From: Novosphingobium sp. EMRT-2
Lineage (GTDB): Bacteria > Pseudomonadota > Alphaproteobacteria > Sphingomonadales > Sphingomonadaceae
Assembly (NCBI RefSeq): GCF_005145025.1
Contig: NZ_CP039697.1
Span: 434,001-498,000 of the forward strand
Reading direction: 5' to 3'
DNA: 64,000 nt
Position numbers and translations under genes: made by a program
The notes under the pieces: generated by a model
Database searches by the model: none
The model's input: the letters and a program-made list of their open reading frames with translations, nothing else
Told to the model about the DNA's origin: nothing
Shown: positions 26,611 to 35,161 of the stretch, in pieces
How the letters are laid out: each line of letters starts with the position of its first letter
Numbering within the stretch: the stretch's first letter is position 1

Positions 26611-27657
26611 TCAGGCAAAACGCGCCGATTCTCCGATGATCAACTCGCCCGAGAACAGACGCTGTTCCGCCGGAACGGAAGGATCGTCGAGTCGCTCCAT
26701 CAGCATCGCGACCGATGCTTCGGTCATCCGGTTGACCGGCTGGCGGATCGTCGTCAGCCGGTAGCTTTCCCACATGGCGGGGCCGGACCCGTCGAAACCC
26801 ACGATCGAAAGGTCCTGCGGTATGCGCCGGGCGCAATCCTGGCGCGCGCCGTCCATGGCGCCGATGGCCATCATGTCACTGCCACAGACGATCGCGTCCA
26901 GCTGGGGTCTTTCCTGCAGGAGTGAGATCAGCCCCGCTCGTCCGGAAGCGTAGCTGTAGTCTCCGCGCACCACCGGAACATCGGTCATGCCGGCCGCCGC
27001 CAGGGTAGCCAGAGTGGCCTGGCGCCGTTCTTCGCCGACATAGCTGTCTTCGGGGCCGGCAATGACTCCGAAACGGCGATGCCCGCTGTCCAGCAGGCGC
27101 GTCACCAGATCGCGTTCGCCCTGGGCGGAATCGCACCGGATCGAACCGGCTCCGCCACCGCTGGCCATGCGGTTGTAAAGCACCACCGGAATGCGGTGAC
27201 GGGCAAATTCCGCCAACTGGTCGTCCGACAGACGCACCGCCGCGATCACGCCGTCCACCGAATGGCGCCAGATCTGGTGGATGATCTGGTCGACATCGCT
27301 TTCGCTGCGCAGGCTAAACAGAAGAACGCGCATGTCGCGATCGGTCAGGCTGGCGCACAAACCCGCCAGCACTTCCGGATAGGTAAGGTTGGTATTGCTC
27401 GAGATCAGCACCGCCACAAGGTGGGTACGCTTGGAAATCAGCGCCTGCGCGAGGGCATTCGGCTTGTAGCCGATCTCCGCCGCCACCTTCAGGATTTTTT
27501 CGCGCTTCGCCTGCCCGATCGAGGCGTTGGGCGCGAAACACCGCGAAACCGCCGACTGCGAAACCCCGGCAAGGCGCGCGACATCGTAAGAGGTCGGCCG
27601 CCGCCCGGCCTTCGCCAGAAACGATTGAGCATCCGTGTCAGACTTGGTTTTCGCCAT
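26611..27657 (-). CDS. LacI-family transcriptional regulator 2
   Basis: A 348-aa complete LacI regulator. The helix-turn-helix is TSYDVARLAGVSQSAVSRCF (about residues 22-41), the hinge IGYKPNALAQAL (about 63-74), followed by a two-lobe effector domain with VIAGPED and IVCGSDMMAIGAMD signatures. Start ATG 27657. It is divergent from hisD-like 2, and a perfect palindrome with a central CG, as expected for LacI operators, sits between them. It is therefore the best candidate to control sites at 19674, 27766, 30295 and perhaps 26422, including itself. The effector is probably a pathway intermediate. Confidence 0.92.
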   Translation of the reverse strand: MAKTKSDTDAQSFLAKAGRRPTSYDVARLAGVSQSAVSRCFAPNASIGQAKREKILKVAAEIGYKPNALAQALISKRTHLVAVLISSNTNLTYPEVLAGLCASLTDRDMRVLLFSLRSESDVDQIIHQIWRHSVDGVIAAVRLSDDQLAEFARHRIPVVLYNRMASGGGAGSIRCDSAQGERDLVTRLLDSGHRRFGVIAGPEDSYVGEERRQATLATLAAAGMTDVPVVRGDYSYASGRAGLISLLQERPQLDAIVCGSDMMAIGAMDGARQDCARRIPQDLSIVGFDGSGPAMWESYRLTTIRQPVNRMTEASVAMLMERLDDPSVPAEQRLFSGELIIGESARFA

Positions 27658-27765
27658 GAGATCCCGTCGCGCTTGCACTTGCGGCACTTCTAGGCCGTCG
27701 GTCGCAACAGGCAAGTTCGGCGTCGGATTAGGGCGGCGACACTGTCGCGCACAAGGGGCATGACA

Positions 27766-27783
27766 ATTGCATTCGAATGCAAT
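27766..27783. promoter_or_regulatory. Palindromic LacI operator, site 2
   Basis: ATTGCATTCGAATGCAAT, an 18-bp perfect palindrome, lies between the regulator and hisD-like 2 and could control both. Confidence 0.85.
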
Positions 27784-27819
27784 ATACGGGCGCGCAGATT
27801 CCACCACAGGAGCGTATCC

Positions 27820-29118
27820 ATGAGTGTCCCAGCCCCGCGCGGCTTCGAGAATCGCACGCGCTATGCCAAGGCCCCGGCGCGAGACCAGATTGCCGACAGC
27901 AGTTCGGTTTCGGATCTGGTCGCCGGCGTGCTGCGCGATGTGCGCACCCGCGGCGACGCCGCCGTGCACCAGTATTCCCGCGAGTTCGACAAGGCCGATC
28001 TCGACCAGTTCGAAGTCAGCGCCGCCGATCGCGCCGCCGCGGTGGCGGAACTCGATCCGCAGACCCGCGCGGACACCGAGTTCGCGATCGAGAACGTCCG
28101 CCGCTTCGCCGAAGCCCAGCTGGGGACCATCCTGCCGCTGGAAGTCGAGCCTATGCCGGGCCTGCACCTCGGGCATCGGGTGATTCCCATCGAGCGCGTC
28201 GGGGCTTATGTTCCGGGTGGCCGTTTCCCGCTGTTGTCGGCCCCGATCATGACGATCGTCCCCGGCAAGGTGGCCGGCTGCAGCGAAGTGGTGGCCTGTC
28301 TTCCCCCCAACGCGCACCGCGCCATGATCGCCGGGTGCCACCTCTCCGGCGCCGACCGCATTTTCCGCATCGGCGGCGCACAGGCCATCGCGGCCATGGC
28401 GTTCGGAACCGAAAGCGTGCCGCAGGTCAACAAGATCATGGGCCCCGGCAACGCGTTCGTGAACGAGGCCAAGCGCCAGGTGTTCGGGCCGGTGGGCATC
28501 GACCAGCTGGCCGGACCTTCCGAAATCTTCGTGGTGGCCGACGAGACCGGCGATCCCGAACTGATCGCCACCGATCTGCTCGGCCAGGCGGAGCATGACA
28601 TCCGCACGCGCGTGGGCCTGATCACCACCGACAGCAAGCTGGCCGAAGAAACCGTGGCCGCTGTGGAACGCCAGCTCAAGACGCTCGCTACCGCCGCCGT
28701 CGCCAGCGAAAGCTGGCGCGATTACGGCGAAGTGGTGATCTGCGCGGACGAGGCAGCGATGATCGCCTATTCCGACTACGTGGCTGCCGAACACCTGCAG
28801 GTCCACACCCGCGATCCGCACGCCTTCTCCCACAAGCTGCGCAACTACGGGTCGCTGTTCATCGGTGAAAACGCCAGCGTGGTCTATTCCGACAAGAACG
28901 TGGGCACCAACCACACGCTGCCCACCATGGGCGCCGGCCGCTATACCGGCGGCCTGTGGGTCGGCAGCTACGTGAAGATCGCCACCCACCAGTGGCTTGA
29001 CGATAGCGCGGTGCGCGCGGTCGCCCCGCCGGCGATGCGGCAGAGCGGCAGCGAAGGGCTGGAAGGCCACCAGAAGGCCGCCGCGATCCGCCTCGAACGC
29101 CAGAAGGCCAACGCCTGA
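27820..29118 (+). CDS. HisD-like zinc-dependent alcohol dehydrogenase 2 (catabolic)
   Basis: A 432-aa histidinol-dehydrogenase-fold protein. Zinc ligands Q256, H259, D358 and about H417 and the catalytic E324-H325 pair are all present, so it should be active. It is clearly divergent from hisD-like 1 over the whole length, so the two likely act on different alcohols or stereoisomers. ATG 27820 follows ACAGGAG. A perfect operator lies 37 bp upstream and two hairpins follow its stop, so it is probably transcribed alone. Confidence 0.9.
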   Translation: MSVPAPRGFENRTRYAKAPARDQIADSSSVSDLVAGVLRDVRTRGDAAVHQYSREFDKADLDQFEVSAADRAAAVAELDPQTRADTEFAIENVRRFAEAQLGTILPLEVEPMPGLHLGHRVIPIERVGAYVPGGRFPLLSAPIMTIVPGKVAGCSEVVACLPPNAHRAMIAGCHLSGADRIFRIGGAQAIAAMAFGTESVPQVNKIMGPGNAFVNEAKRQVFGPVGIDQLAGPSEIFVVADETGDPELIATDLLGQAEHDIRTRVGLITTDSKLAEETVAAVERQLKTLATAAVASESWRDYGEVVICADEAAMIAYSDYVAAEHLQVHTRDPHAFSHKLRNYGSLFIGENASVVYSDKNVGTNHTLPTMGAGRYTGGLWVGSYVKIATHQWLDDSAVRAVAPPAMRQSGSEGLEGHQKAAAIRLERQKANA

Positions 29119-29129
29119 TTTCGTCCGCA

Positions 29130-29163
29130 GGCCGTCACCGCGAGACGCCTCGCGGTGACGGCC
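29130..29163. repeat. Long inverted repeat after hisD-like 2
   Basis: A 15-bp perfect stem (GGCCGTCACCGCGAG and its complement) with a 4-nt loop begins 12 bp after the stop. It has no T-tract and could stabilise the mRNA 3' end or pause transcription ahead of the terminator at 29200. Confidence 0.55.
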
Positions 29164-29199
29164 GGGATATAATCGGACAGACAGCCCTTCGGGACACGC

Positions 29200-29236
29200 A
29201 AAAAGGCCCGCGAACCACCAGGTTCGCGGGCCTTTT
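29200..29236. terminator. Bidirectional rho-independent terminator
   Basis: A 12-bp perfect GC-rich stem (GGCCCGCGAACC/GGTTCGCGGGCC), 4-nt loop, flanked by A5 and T4, lies between the convergent hisD-like 2 and bicupin genes. It fits termination in both directions. Confidence 0.9.
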
Positions 29237-29254
29237 CACATGCAGTCGAGGGGC

Positions 29255-30274
29255 TCAGCCGAAGATCGGCGCCGCCGGACTGTCGGTTCCGCGTACCACA
29301 AACGCCTTGGCCGGCACCGAAGCGGTGTTCCGGAACGCATGGGCGAGGCCGGTCGGGATGGTGAGCGTATCGCCCGCCCCCAGCAGAAGCGCTTCGCTGC
29401 CCCAGCTTACCTCCAGCGTCCCTTCCTGCACGATCAGCACTTCCGCTTCGGCGCGGGCGTGCATCGGAACATAGGCACCGGTCTGCAACGTCAGCAGGCG
29501 CAACTGGAACCCGTGCGGCCACCAGCCCGCAATCGGGCCAGCCGCGAAACCGTCTCCGCTGGCGCCCACCGCGATCAGACCGGCCTCCTCGACGCCTTCG
29601 CGCGCGAGAGGCGAATCCGGGTTCGCCACGGCATCGCCCCAGCGGACGATGCACTGCATCAGCTTCTCGATCGGCGGGGTGGCGAGTTCGCGCAGTTGGC
29701 TCTCGTCGAGAGGGGCCTCAAGCTCCATCTGGCGCAGGGTGTGCTCACCCTCGCTGGTATCGATCAGTTGCCCGCCCTTGACGAGCTTCAGTCCGAATCC
29801 TTCGGCCGCCTCGAACACCGCCGGCGCCCAGGTGACCTTGCCCGGATCGTCTTCGCCCAGCACGGTGAACAGCATGCCCAGGCCATCGTCGATCTTTTCG
29901 AAGCCGCGGAACATGTGGATCGGCACCGACACGACGTCGCCCGGTCCGATGTCCAGCGTGCCATCCTCGCGGTTCGGCCCGAACAGCAGCCGCCAGTGCC
30001 CGGAATGGACCATGAAGACCTCGGCGGTATCATGGCTGTGCTGCGAATTGACGCAGCCGAAGGGCTGGCGCGCCGCCCCGATGTTGAAACCGTGCTTTTC
30101 AGTTATGTGCACGAACTGGTCGGTGCTTTCGGACACGCCCGGACCGATGATTGTGAAGTTCTCCTTCTCTGTCGACCCCGGCGTGCGGGTATCGATGAAG
30201 GCGGTGCGGCAAGGCACGAGATCGGCATAACGCACCAGGCGCTGCGCCATGGCCTCTCGGGTCCACTCGGTCAC
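29255..30274 (-). CDS. Bicupin protein, putative dioxygenase/isomerase
   Basis: A 339-aa protein with two cupin barrels. Cupin 1 (about 75-140) has HSHDTAEVFMVHSG, matching the metal motif HxHxxxE, followed by a second motif VPIHMFRGF lacking the usual PxGxxH. Cupin 2 (about 255-325) has a weak first motif (HARAEAE) but a perfect PTGLAHAFRN second motif. Each barrel thus seems to keep a different half of the classical ligand set. Bicupin dioxygenases such as gentisate or quercetin dioxygenase are possible relatives, but function is not established. GTG 30274 follows GGAG with 6-nt spacing, and the operator at 30295 lies just upstream, shared with the divergent hydrolase operon. Confidence 0.8.
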   Translation of the reverse strand: MTEWTREAMAQRLVRYADLVPCRTAFIDTRTPGSTEKENFTIIGPGVSESTDQFVHITEKHGFNIGAARQPFGCVNSQHSHDTAEVFMVHSGHWRLLFGPNREDGTLDIGPGDVVSVPIHMFRGFEKIDDGLGMLFTVLGEDDPGKVTWAPAVFEAAEGFGLKLVKGGQLIDTSEGEHTLRQMELEAPLDESQLRELATPPIEKLMQCIVRWGDAVANPDSPLAREGVEEAGLIAVGASGDGFAAGPIAGWWPHGFQLRLLTLQTGAYVPMHARAEAEVLIVQEGTLEVSWGSEALLLGAGDTLTIPTGLAHAFRNTASVPAKAFVVRGTDSPAAPIFG

Positions 30275-30294
30275 GATAAGCTCCAAACTTGATG

Positions 30295-30310
30295 TTGCAT
30301 TCGAATGCAA
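30295..30310. promoter_or_regulatory. Palindromic LacI operator, site 3
   Basis: TTGCATTCGAATGCAA, a perfect 16-bp palindrome, sits between the bicupin gene and the hydrolase-SnoaL-MFS operon. Confidence 0.85.
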
Positions 30311-30401
30311 ATCTGGTAGGTCAAGACCGGGGAAAGCGCAAGGCCGAGTTTTCGCTTTTCGGATTAGGCCTGCACTGAAACGAGAAAAGAGACCGCCTTC
30401 G

Positions 30402-31178
30402 ATGCTGCCGGCCGAGAGCACCGTACCCGTCCTGTTCCTGCCCGGAACATTGTGCGATGCGCGCGTTTTCGCCGCGATCTCGGGCGCGCTATCCGCCGAA
30501 CGCACGCTTCATGCCGATCTGACGCAAGATACGTCGGTGCAAGACGCGGCCGAAAGGCTGCTGGCGACGGCGCCGGACCGGTTCATCGCCGTGGGTTTTT
30601 CTCTCGGCGCCATCGTTGCGCTGGAACTCGCCGCCCGTGCGCCGCACCGGATCGCGGCCATGGCCCTGATCGCCGGCAACGCGCGGCCTGTGCCAGAGGC
30701 CGATCATGCCGCCCGTCGCGCCGCGGTGGCCGGTGTCGATCCCGCAACGCTCGTCAGCGAACAGCTCTGGTCACGGTATGTCCACCCGTCGCGCAGCGAT
30801 GAAAAGTGCCTTCGCGCGCTGATCATCGCCATGGCGAACGCGTGCCCGCCGGGCACGGCCGAACGGCAGACCGAGATCGCGCTTTCACGCCCCGACAACC
30901 GCCCGCGCCTTGCCCGCATGGACATGCCGACACTCGTACTTTCGGGCGCGCAGGACGTCGTCGCGCCCGAAGAGCTGCAGGCCGAAATGGCCAACGCCCT
31001 GCCCTGGGCGACATGGACCGAGGTTGCCAATGCGGGGCACTTCCTGCTTCTTGAGCAACCCGCCGCCTGTTCCGCCGCGTTTTCCACCTGGCTCGGGCAG
31101 GTCGATCTTCACCAATCGCGCGCAGAACGTCAGTGCGCAAACATCTCAACCTATTCCAACGCGTCGGAGGTATCGTGA
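30402..31178 (+). CDS. Alpha/beta hydrolase
   Basis: A 258-aa alpha/beta-hydrolase-fold enzyme: oxyanion region LFLPGTLCDARVF (about 11-23), nucleophile elbow VGFSLG with S67, acid in LSGAQDVVAP, and His in NAGHFLLLEQP. It may cleave an ester, lactone or C-C bond of a ring-cleavage product. ATG 30402 is chosen because the homologous region starts there; the long upstream extension crosses the operator. The TGA stop lies inside the GTG start of the next gene (GTGA), indicating coupling. Confidence 0.88.
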   Translation: MLPAESTVPVLFLPGTLCDARVFAAISGALSAERTLHADLTQDTSVQDAAERLLATAPDRFIAVGFSLGAIVALELAARAPHRIAAMALIAGNARPVPEADHAARRAAVAGVDPATLVSEQLWSRYVHPSRSDEKCLRALIIAMANACPPGTAERQTEIALSRPDNRPRLARMDMPTLVLSGAQDVVAPEELQAEMANALPWATWTEVANAGHFLLLEQPAACSAAFSTWLGQVDLHQSRAERQCANISTYSNASEVS

Positions 31179-32314
31179 CCGAAAGCAATCCCAAGCCCGT
31201 AAAGCCGGTCGAATCCGCGAAAGCGGCCGCGCCCTCCGGCGGCAGCGTCCTTCAGGTGGAGCGCCGCGATTTCACGCAGCTGGTGCCCGAAAACCGGCCG
31301 CGGGTGCAGTCGATGCGCGGGTTCGACGAATCCTATACCGACATCGTCGACTACATCATCCGCTGTACCCACCGCATCTGGGACGAGCGCGACGTGGGGC
31401 TGATCTACAGCCACTACACCCACAACTGCGTTGCCTACACCACGCTGGGCACGATGTATGACCGCGAGACGCACATCCGCGACACGATCCAGCGGCTTGT
31501 CGAGTTTCCGGACCGCCGTGGCATGGCGCAGCAGGTGATCTGGCGCGGCAACGACGTGGACGGCTTCTACACCAGCCACATGACCCACGGGCTGGGCCGC
31601 CACTCCGAGTTCGGTTCGTGGGGCAAGCCCACCGGTCGGACGTTCTGCACCCGCACCGTTGCCGAATGCATGATCCTGGAAAACAAGATCTACAAGGAAT
31701 GGATCGTCCGCGACAACATGGGCCCGCTGATCCAGGTCGGCGTCGACCCGCAAGTGTTCGCCGAAGGGCTGGCGCGGAAGAAGTTCGAAAACGGCGAGAC
31801 GGTGCTGGACCTTGCCGAGAACCGGCGCCTGCTGGGCCAGTATCCGCCCGAAAGCGAAGCCGACCTTTCGATCGCCCACAACGAAGGCGAGGAACAGCTG
31901 CTCCGCTGGCTGCACCACATCTACAACAAGCGCATGTTCGGCCTGATCCGCGACATCTACGCGCCCAATTGCCAGTGGCATGGCCCCTTGATGCGCGAAC
32001 TGGGCGGCGTTGCGGCGGTGCTGCAGCAGACGATGCGCCTGGTCGCCCTGATCCCGGATTGCGCCTTCGTGCCGCAGCATATCTGCTCGGTCGACAGCGA
32101 AGAGGGCGGCACCAAGTATGCCCTGCGCTGGACCATGGACGGTCACCACATGGGCTACGGCTCGCTCGGCGCGCCGACCGGCCACCACCTTTCCGTGATG
32201 GGCGTCACCCACTTCCACATTCGCGACGGCAAGATCGTCGACGAATGGGTTGTCTATGATGAACTCTCGATGCTGGTCCAGATCAAGCTCGCCGAACTGC
32301 AGCGCGCCGCCTGA
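31175..32314 (+). CDS. Double SnoaL-like (NTF2-fold) protein
   Basis: A 379-aa cytoplasmic protein with two NTF2/SnoaL-like halves: about residues 35-190 (YTDIVDYIIRCTHRIWDERD start, EWIVRDNMGPLIQVG end) and about 230-375 (HIYNKRMFGLIRDIYAPNCQWHG start, DEWVVYDELSMLVQIK end). Each half ends with the same E/DWVV.D..... pattern, which suggests an internal duplication. SnoaL-like proteins catalyse cyclisation, dehydration or isomerisation, but no catalytic assignment is possible. GTG 31175 has a strong GGAGG site and overlaps the hydrolase stop. Context in the regulon implies a catabolic rather than polyketide role. Confidence 0.75.
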   Translation: MTESNPKPVKPVESAKAAAPSGGSVLQVERRDFTQLVPENRPRVQSMRGFDESYTDIVDYIIRCTHRIWDERDVGLIYSHYTHNCVAYTTLGTMYDRETHIRDTIQRLVEFPDRRGMAQQVIWRGNDVDGFYTSHMTHGLGRHSEFGSWGKPTGRTFCTRTVAECMILENKIYKEWIVRDNMGPLIQVGVDPQVFAEGLARKKFENGETVLDLAENRRLLGQYPPESEADLSIAHNEGEEQLLRWLHHIYNKRMFGLIRDIYAPNCQWHGPLMRELGGVAAVLQQTMRLVALIPDCAFVPQHICSVDSEEGGTKYALRWTMDGHHMGYGSLGAPTGHHLSVMGVTHFHIRDGKIVDEWVVYDELSMLVQIKLAELQRAA

Positions 32315-32388
32315 TCGCATCCGTGCTTGCCGTGCGGCCCCCACCGCGCGGCAAGCCCTCCCGCCCTCCCGTTCAGCGGACCGATCCC

Positions 32389-33621
32389 ATGTCCATTCCC
32401 GCCGCTTCCGTTCCGCTGCCGCACTCCGATCCAGCCTCGGCCGAACCCGGCCTTGGGCGTCAGGTGCTGGTCTTCGTGCTGCTGCTTGCCTGCGAGTTCC
32501 TCTATGGCTGGGCCTGGAACACGGTGGACGTGCTGCGGCCCTACATCCGGGAATCGCTGGGGCTTTCGCTGATCGAGGCGGGCTCGGCCTATTCGGCGCA
32601 GGGCGCGGGCGCGCTAACCGGGGCCATCGTGCTGGGGCAGATCGCGGATCGCATCGGGCGCCGCCGCGTCCTGTCGGGCCTCGTGTTCGGCTACGGTGTG
32701 CTGCTGCTCGCCGGCATGATCGTTGCGAGCTACCCGCAGCTTCTGCTTCAGCGTTTCCTGCTCGGCTTCTTTGCCGGCGGTTCGTTCCCGGTGGTGGTGG
32801 GCATCTACATCAACCTGTTCCAGCCCACCTTGCGCGGCCGCCTTGCCGGCACGCTCAACGCTGCCTTCAGCCTGTCAATCGTCATGCTCGGCGTGGCGAT
32901 GGGGCTGGTCGCGCCGGGCAACTGGAAACACCTGCTGCTGATCGGGGGCATTCCTCCCCTCGCCCTGGCCTTGCTTGTCCTTGCCGCCATCCCCACAGGA
33001 TCGCGCATGGATCGCGGGGCGCGCGGCGGGGTATCGCGCCTGCCGGTCAGCGAACTGTTCGCGCCGGGTCTGCGCCGGCAGACGCTGATGCTGGCGACCA
33101 TGGCCGGCCTCAATTTCTTCGGATACGCGGCGTTCAGCGGCTGGCTCACAACCTACCTGACCGGCGAACGCGGGTTCAGCGCCCAGACCGCCGGCGCGCT
33201 GGTTGCCTGGCAGTTCAGCGGCAATATCGTGGGCGGCTTCTTCTGGGGCTGGGCCGCCGATCGCTTCGGGCGCCGCTTCAACGCCATCGGCTTCCTCATC
33301 GCTTCGGGCGCGATCGCGGTCTATCTGCTGGGGCCGGCGGACCCGACGGTGCTGAAACTGGCCGGGCTCATCTATGGCGCTGCACTGTGCTCCAGCGTGA
33401 TCTGGGGACCGTGGATGGCCGAACTCTATCCGCCGCACCTGCAATCGACGGCCGCCTCGATCTTCAACTGGGGCCGGGTGATCAGCTTCTTCGCGCCGAT
33501 CATCACCGCGCAGATCGCGCAGTCCTTCAGCCTGGCAACGGCGATGCTGCTGGGTGCAGCGTCGTTCACAACGGCAGCCGTAATCTGGCTCATGCAGCGG
33601 GAAACGCTGCAGCGGAGGTAG
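32389..33621 (+). CDS. MFS transporter (AAHS/sugar-porter-like)
   Basis: A 410-aa inner-membrane carrier with about 12 TM helices and the motif GQIADRIGRRRVLSG between helices 2 and 3, repeated in the second half as GWAADRFGRRFNA. The layout resembles aromatic-acid/H+ symporters and related MHS-type importers. It is 75 bp after the SnoaL-like gene on the same strand and is probably the inner-membrane importer for the TTGCATTCGAATGCAA regulon. Confidence 0.88.
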   Translation: MSIPAASVPLPHSDPASAEPGLGRQVLVFVLLLACEFLYGWAWNTVDVLRPYIRESLGLSLIEAGSAYSAQGAGALTGAIVLGQIADRIGRRRVLSGLVFGYGVLLLAGMIVASYPQLLLQRFLLGFFAGGSFPVVVGIYINLFQPTLRGRLAGTLNAAFSLSIVMLGVAMGLVAPGNWKHLLLIGGIPPLALALLVLAAIPTGSRMDRGARGGVSRLPVSELFAPGLRRQTLMLATMAGLNFFGYAAFSGWLTTYLTGERGFSAQTAGALVAWQFSGNIVGGFFWGWAADRFGRRFNAIGFLIASGAIAVYLLGPADPTVLKLAGLIYGAALCSSVIWGPWMAELYPPHLQSTAASIFNWGRVISFFAPIITAQIAQSFSLATAMLLGAASFTTAAVIWLMQRETLQRR

Positions 33622-33672
33622 GCGGCAACCGACTCTTCCCCTCCCGCCTAGCGGCGATTGCCAGACATGCAC

Positions 33673-33684
33673 GATAACGCTACC
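33673..33684. promoter_or_regulatory. Putative GGTAGCG-type operator (before antiporter)
   Basis: GATAACGCTACC (reverse GGTAGCGTTATC) resembles GGTAGCGCTATC at 52341 in 11 of 12 positions. It lies about 100 bp before the antiporter start. Confidence 0.4.
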
Positions 33685-33787
33685 ATGGCTGTCAATGCAT
33701 TGATGCCGGAGGACGCGTAGCTCATCTCCCCGGCATCGATCGACGACAAGCGTGAAGGCGCTGCGCCCCGGGAGACTGCAAGGAGCC

Positions 33788-35140
33788 ATGGCCCACATTC
33801 TGGACGAAGTCCTGCCGATACTGGGCGGAATCCTGGCGCCACACGGTCCGCCAGCACCGGGCGCGGCGGCCAGCTATGTGCCCGGCGACTTCAGCGTGCA
33901 CTTCTTCCTCCAGCTGACCCTGATCATCCTGGCCTGTCAGGTCGTGGGCCGGATCGGGCAGAAGTTCCTCGGCCAGCCGCAGGTGGTCGGCGAGATGATC
34001 GCGGGCGTGCTTCTCGGTCCTTCGCTGCTGGGGTTGCTCGCGCCCGGCCTGCAGGCGGCCATCTTCCCTGCGGAAACGCGCAATGTGCTGTATGCAGGGT
34101 CGCAGCTTGGTGTGGCGCTCTACATGTTCCTGGTGGGGCTGACGTTCAGCCCCGCGCACTTCCGCGCGAAGGCGCGCAGCGCGGCCGCCGTCTCGGTCTC
34201 GGGCATCGCCGCGCCGTTCGCGATCGCGGTGGTCATCACGCCGTTCCTGCTCGACGTGCCGGGCCTGTTTGCGGCGAACATCGGCCGCACCAGCGCCACG
34301 CTGTTCACGGGCGCCTGCATCGCGCTGACGGCCTTCCCGATGCTGGCGCGGATCATCAACGAGCGCGGCCTGTCCGAAAGCCCGCTGGGCACGCTCTCGC
34401 TCACCGCCGGCGCGTTCGACGATGCCGCGTCATGGTGCGTGCTGGCGGTGGTGCTTGCCACGTTCGGCGGTGGCGCGGGAATCGCGGTCATCGCCATCGG
34501 GGGAGCGCTTCTCTACGCGGGCCTGCTGTTCGCGTTCGGCCGGCGCCTGCTGGCCCCGCTGGGCCATGCGGTCGAACAGCGCGGAGAAATGAGCATGGCC
34601 GTGCTGGCAAGTGCGCTGATGCTGCTGTGCCTTTCGGCCTTTCTGATGGACGCGATCGGCATCCACGCCATCTTCGGCGGGTTCATCCTGGGCGTGTTCA
34701 TGCCGCGCGGGCTTTTCGCCGAAGAGCTGAAGCGCAGGGTCGAGCCGCTCACGGTGGTGATGCTGCTGCCGATGTTCTTCACCTATTCGGGGCTGAACAC
34801 GCGCATGGACATGATCGGCTCGTGGCCGCTGTTCCTGCTGGCGCTCGGCATCCTGGCCGCGTCGATCCTTGCGAAGTTCGGGGCCTGCTACCTCGCCGCG
34901 CGGCTGTGCGGAGAGGACAATCCCACCGCGCTCGGCATCGGCGCGCTGATGAATTCGCGCGGGCTGATGGAACTGATCATCATCAACATCGGCCTGCAGA
35001 AGGGCCTGATCGGGCCGACGCTGTTCGCGATGCTGGTGTTCATGGCGATCGTGACGACGATGATGGCCGGCCCGTTGTTCGAACTGGTCTACGGCTCGCG
35101 CCGCATGGCGCGGCAGGACATCGCCGTGCCGGCCGAGTGA
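33788..35140 (+). CDS. Cation/proton antiporter (CPA2, KefB/NhaS-like)
   Basis: A 450-aa membrane protein of the Na+/H+ or K+/H+ exchanger domain family, with about 12 helices, the LGQPQVVGEMIAGVLLGPSLLG start of the exchanger domain (about 58-80) and GAFDDAASWCVLAVV (about 215), the Asp-Asp pair involved in ion exchange. There is no RCK/TrkA-N domain. ATG 33788 is used; GTG 33752 is an in-frame alternative because the AGGAG at 33780 is very close to ATG. The protein sits next to the hemicellulose locus, but a direct functional link is not evident. Confidence 0.85.
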   Translation: MAHILDEVLPILGGILAPHGPPAPGAAASYVPGDFSVHFFLQLTLIILACQVVGRIGQKFLGQPQVVGEMIAGVLLGPSLLGLLAPGLQAAIFPAETRNVLYAGSQLGVALYMFLVGLTFSPAHFRAKARSAAAVSVSGIAAPFAIAVVITPFLLDVPGLFAANIGRTSATLFTGACIALTAFPMLARIINERGLSESPLGTLSLTAGAFDDAASWCVLAVVLATFGGGAGIAVIAIGGALLYAGLLFAFGRRLLAPLGHAVEQRGEMSMAVLASALMLLCLSAFLMDAIGIHAIFGGFILGVFMPRGLFAEELKRRVEPLTVVMLLPMFFTYSGLNTRMDMIGSWPLFLLALGILAASILAKFGACYLAARLCGEDNPTALGIGALMNSRGLMELIIINIGLQKGLIGPTLFAMLVFMAIVTTMMAGPLFELVYGSRRMARQDIAVPAE

Positions 35141-35149
35141 CCGGCCGGC
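35128..35149. terminator. Hairpin between convergent antiporter and GH127 genes
   Basis: A GCCGGCC/GGCCGGC stem with an 8-nt loop spans the antiporter stop. No T-tract; low confidence. Confidence 0.3.
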
Positions 35150-35161
35150 GCCAGCATCAGG

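Noticed and set aside
19711..29118. HisD-like genes as histidine biosynthesis hisD
   Set aside because: Neither is near other his genes; both are with catabolic enzymes and share a LacI operator.
31133..31174. ATG/alternative start at 31133 for the SnoaL-like protein
   Set aside because: GTG 31175 has a strong GGAGG site and the usual 4-bp overlap with the hydrolase stop.
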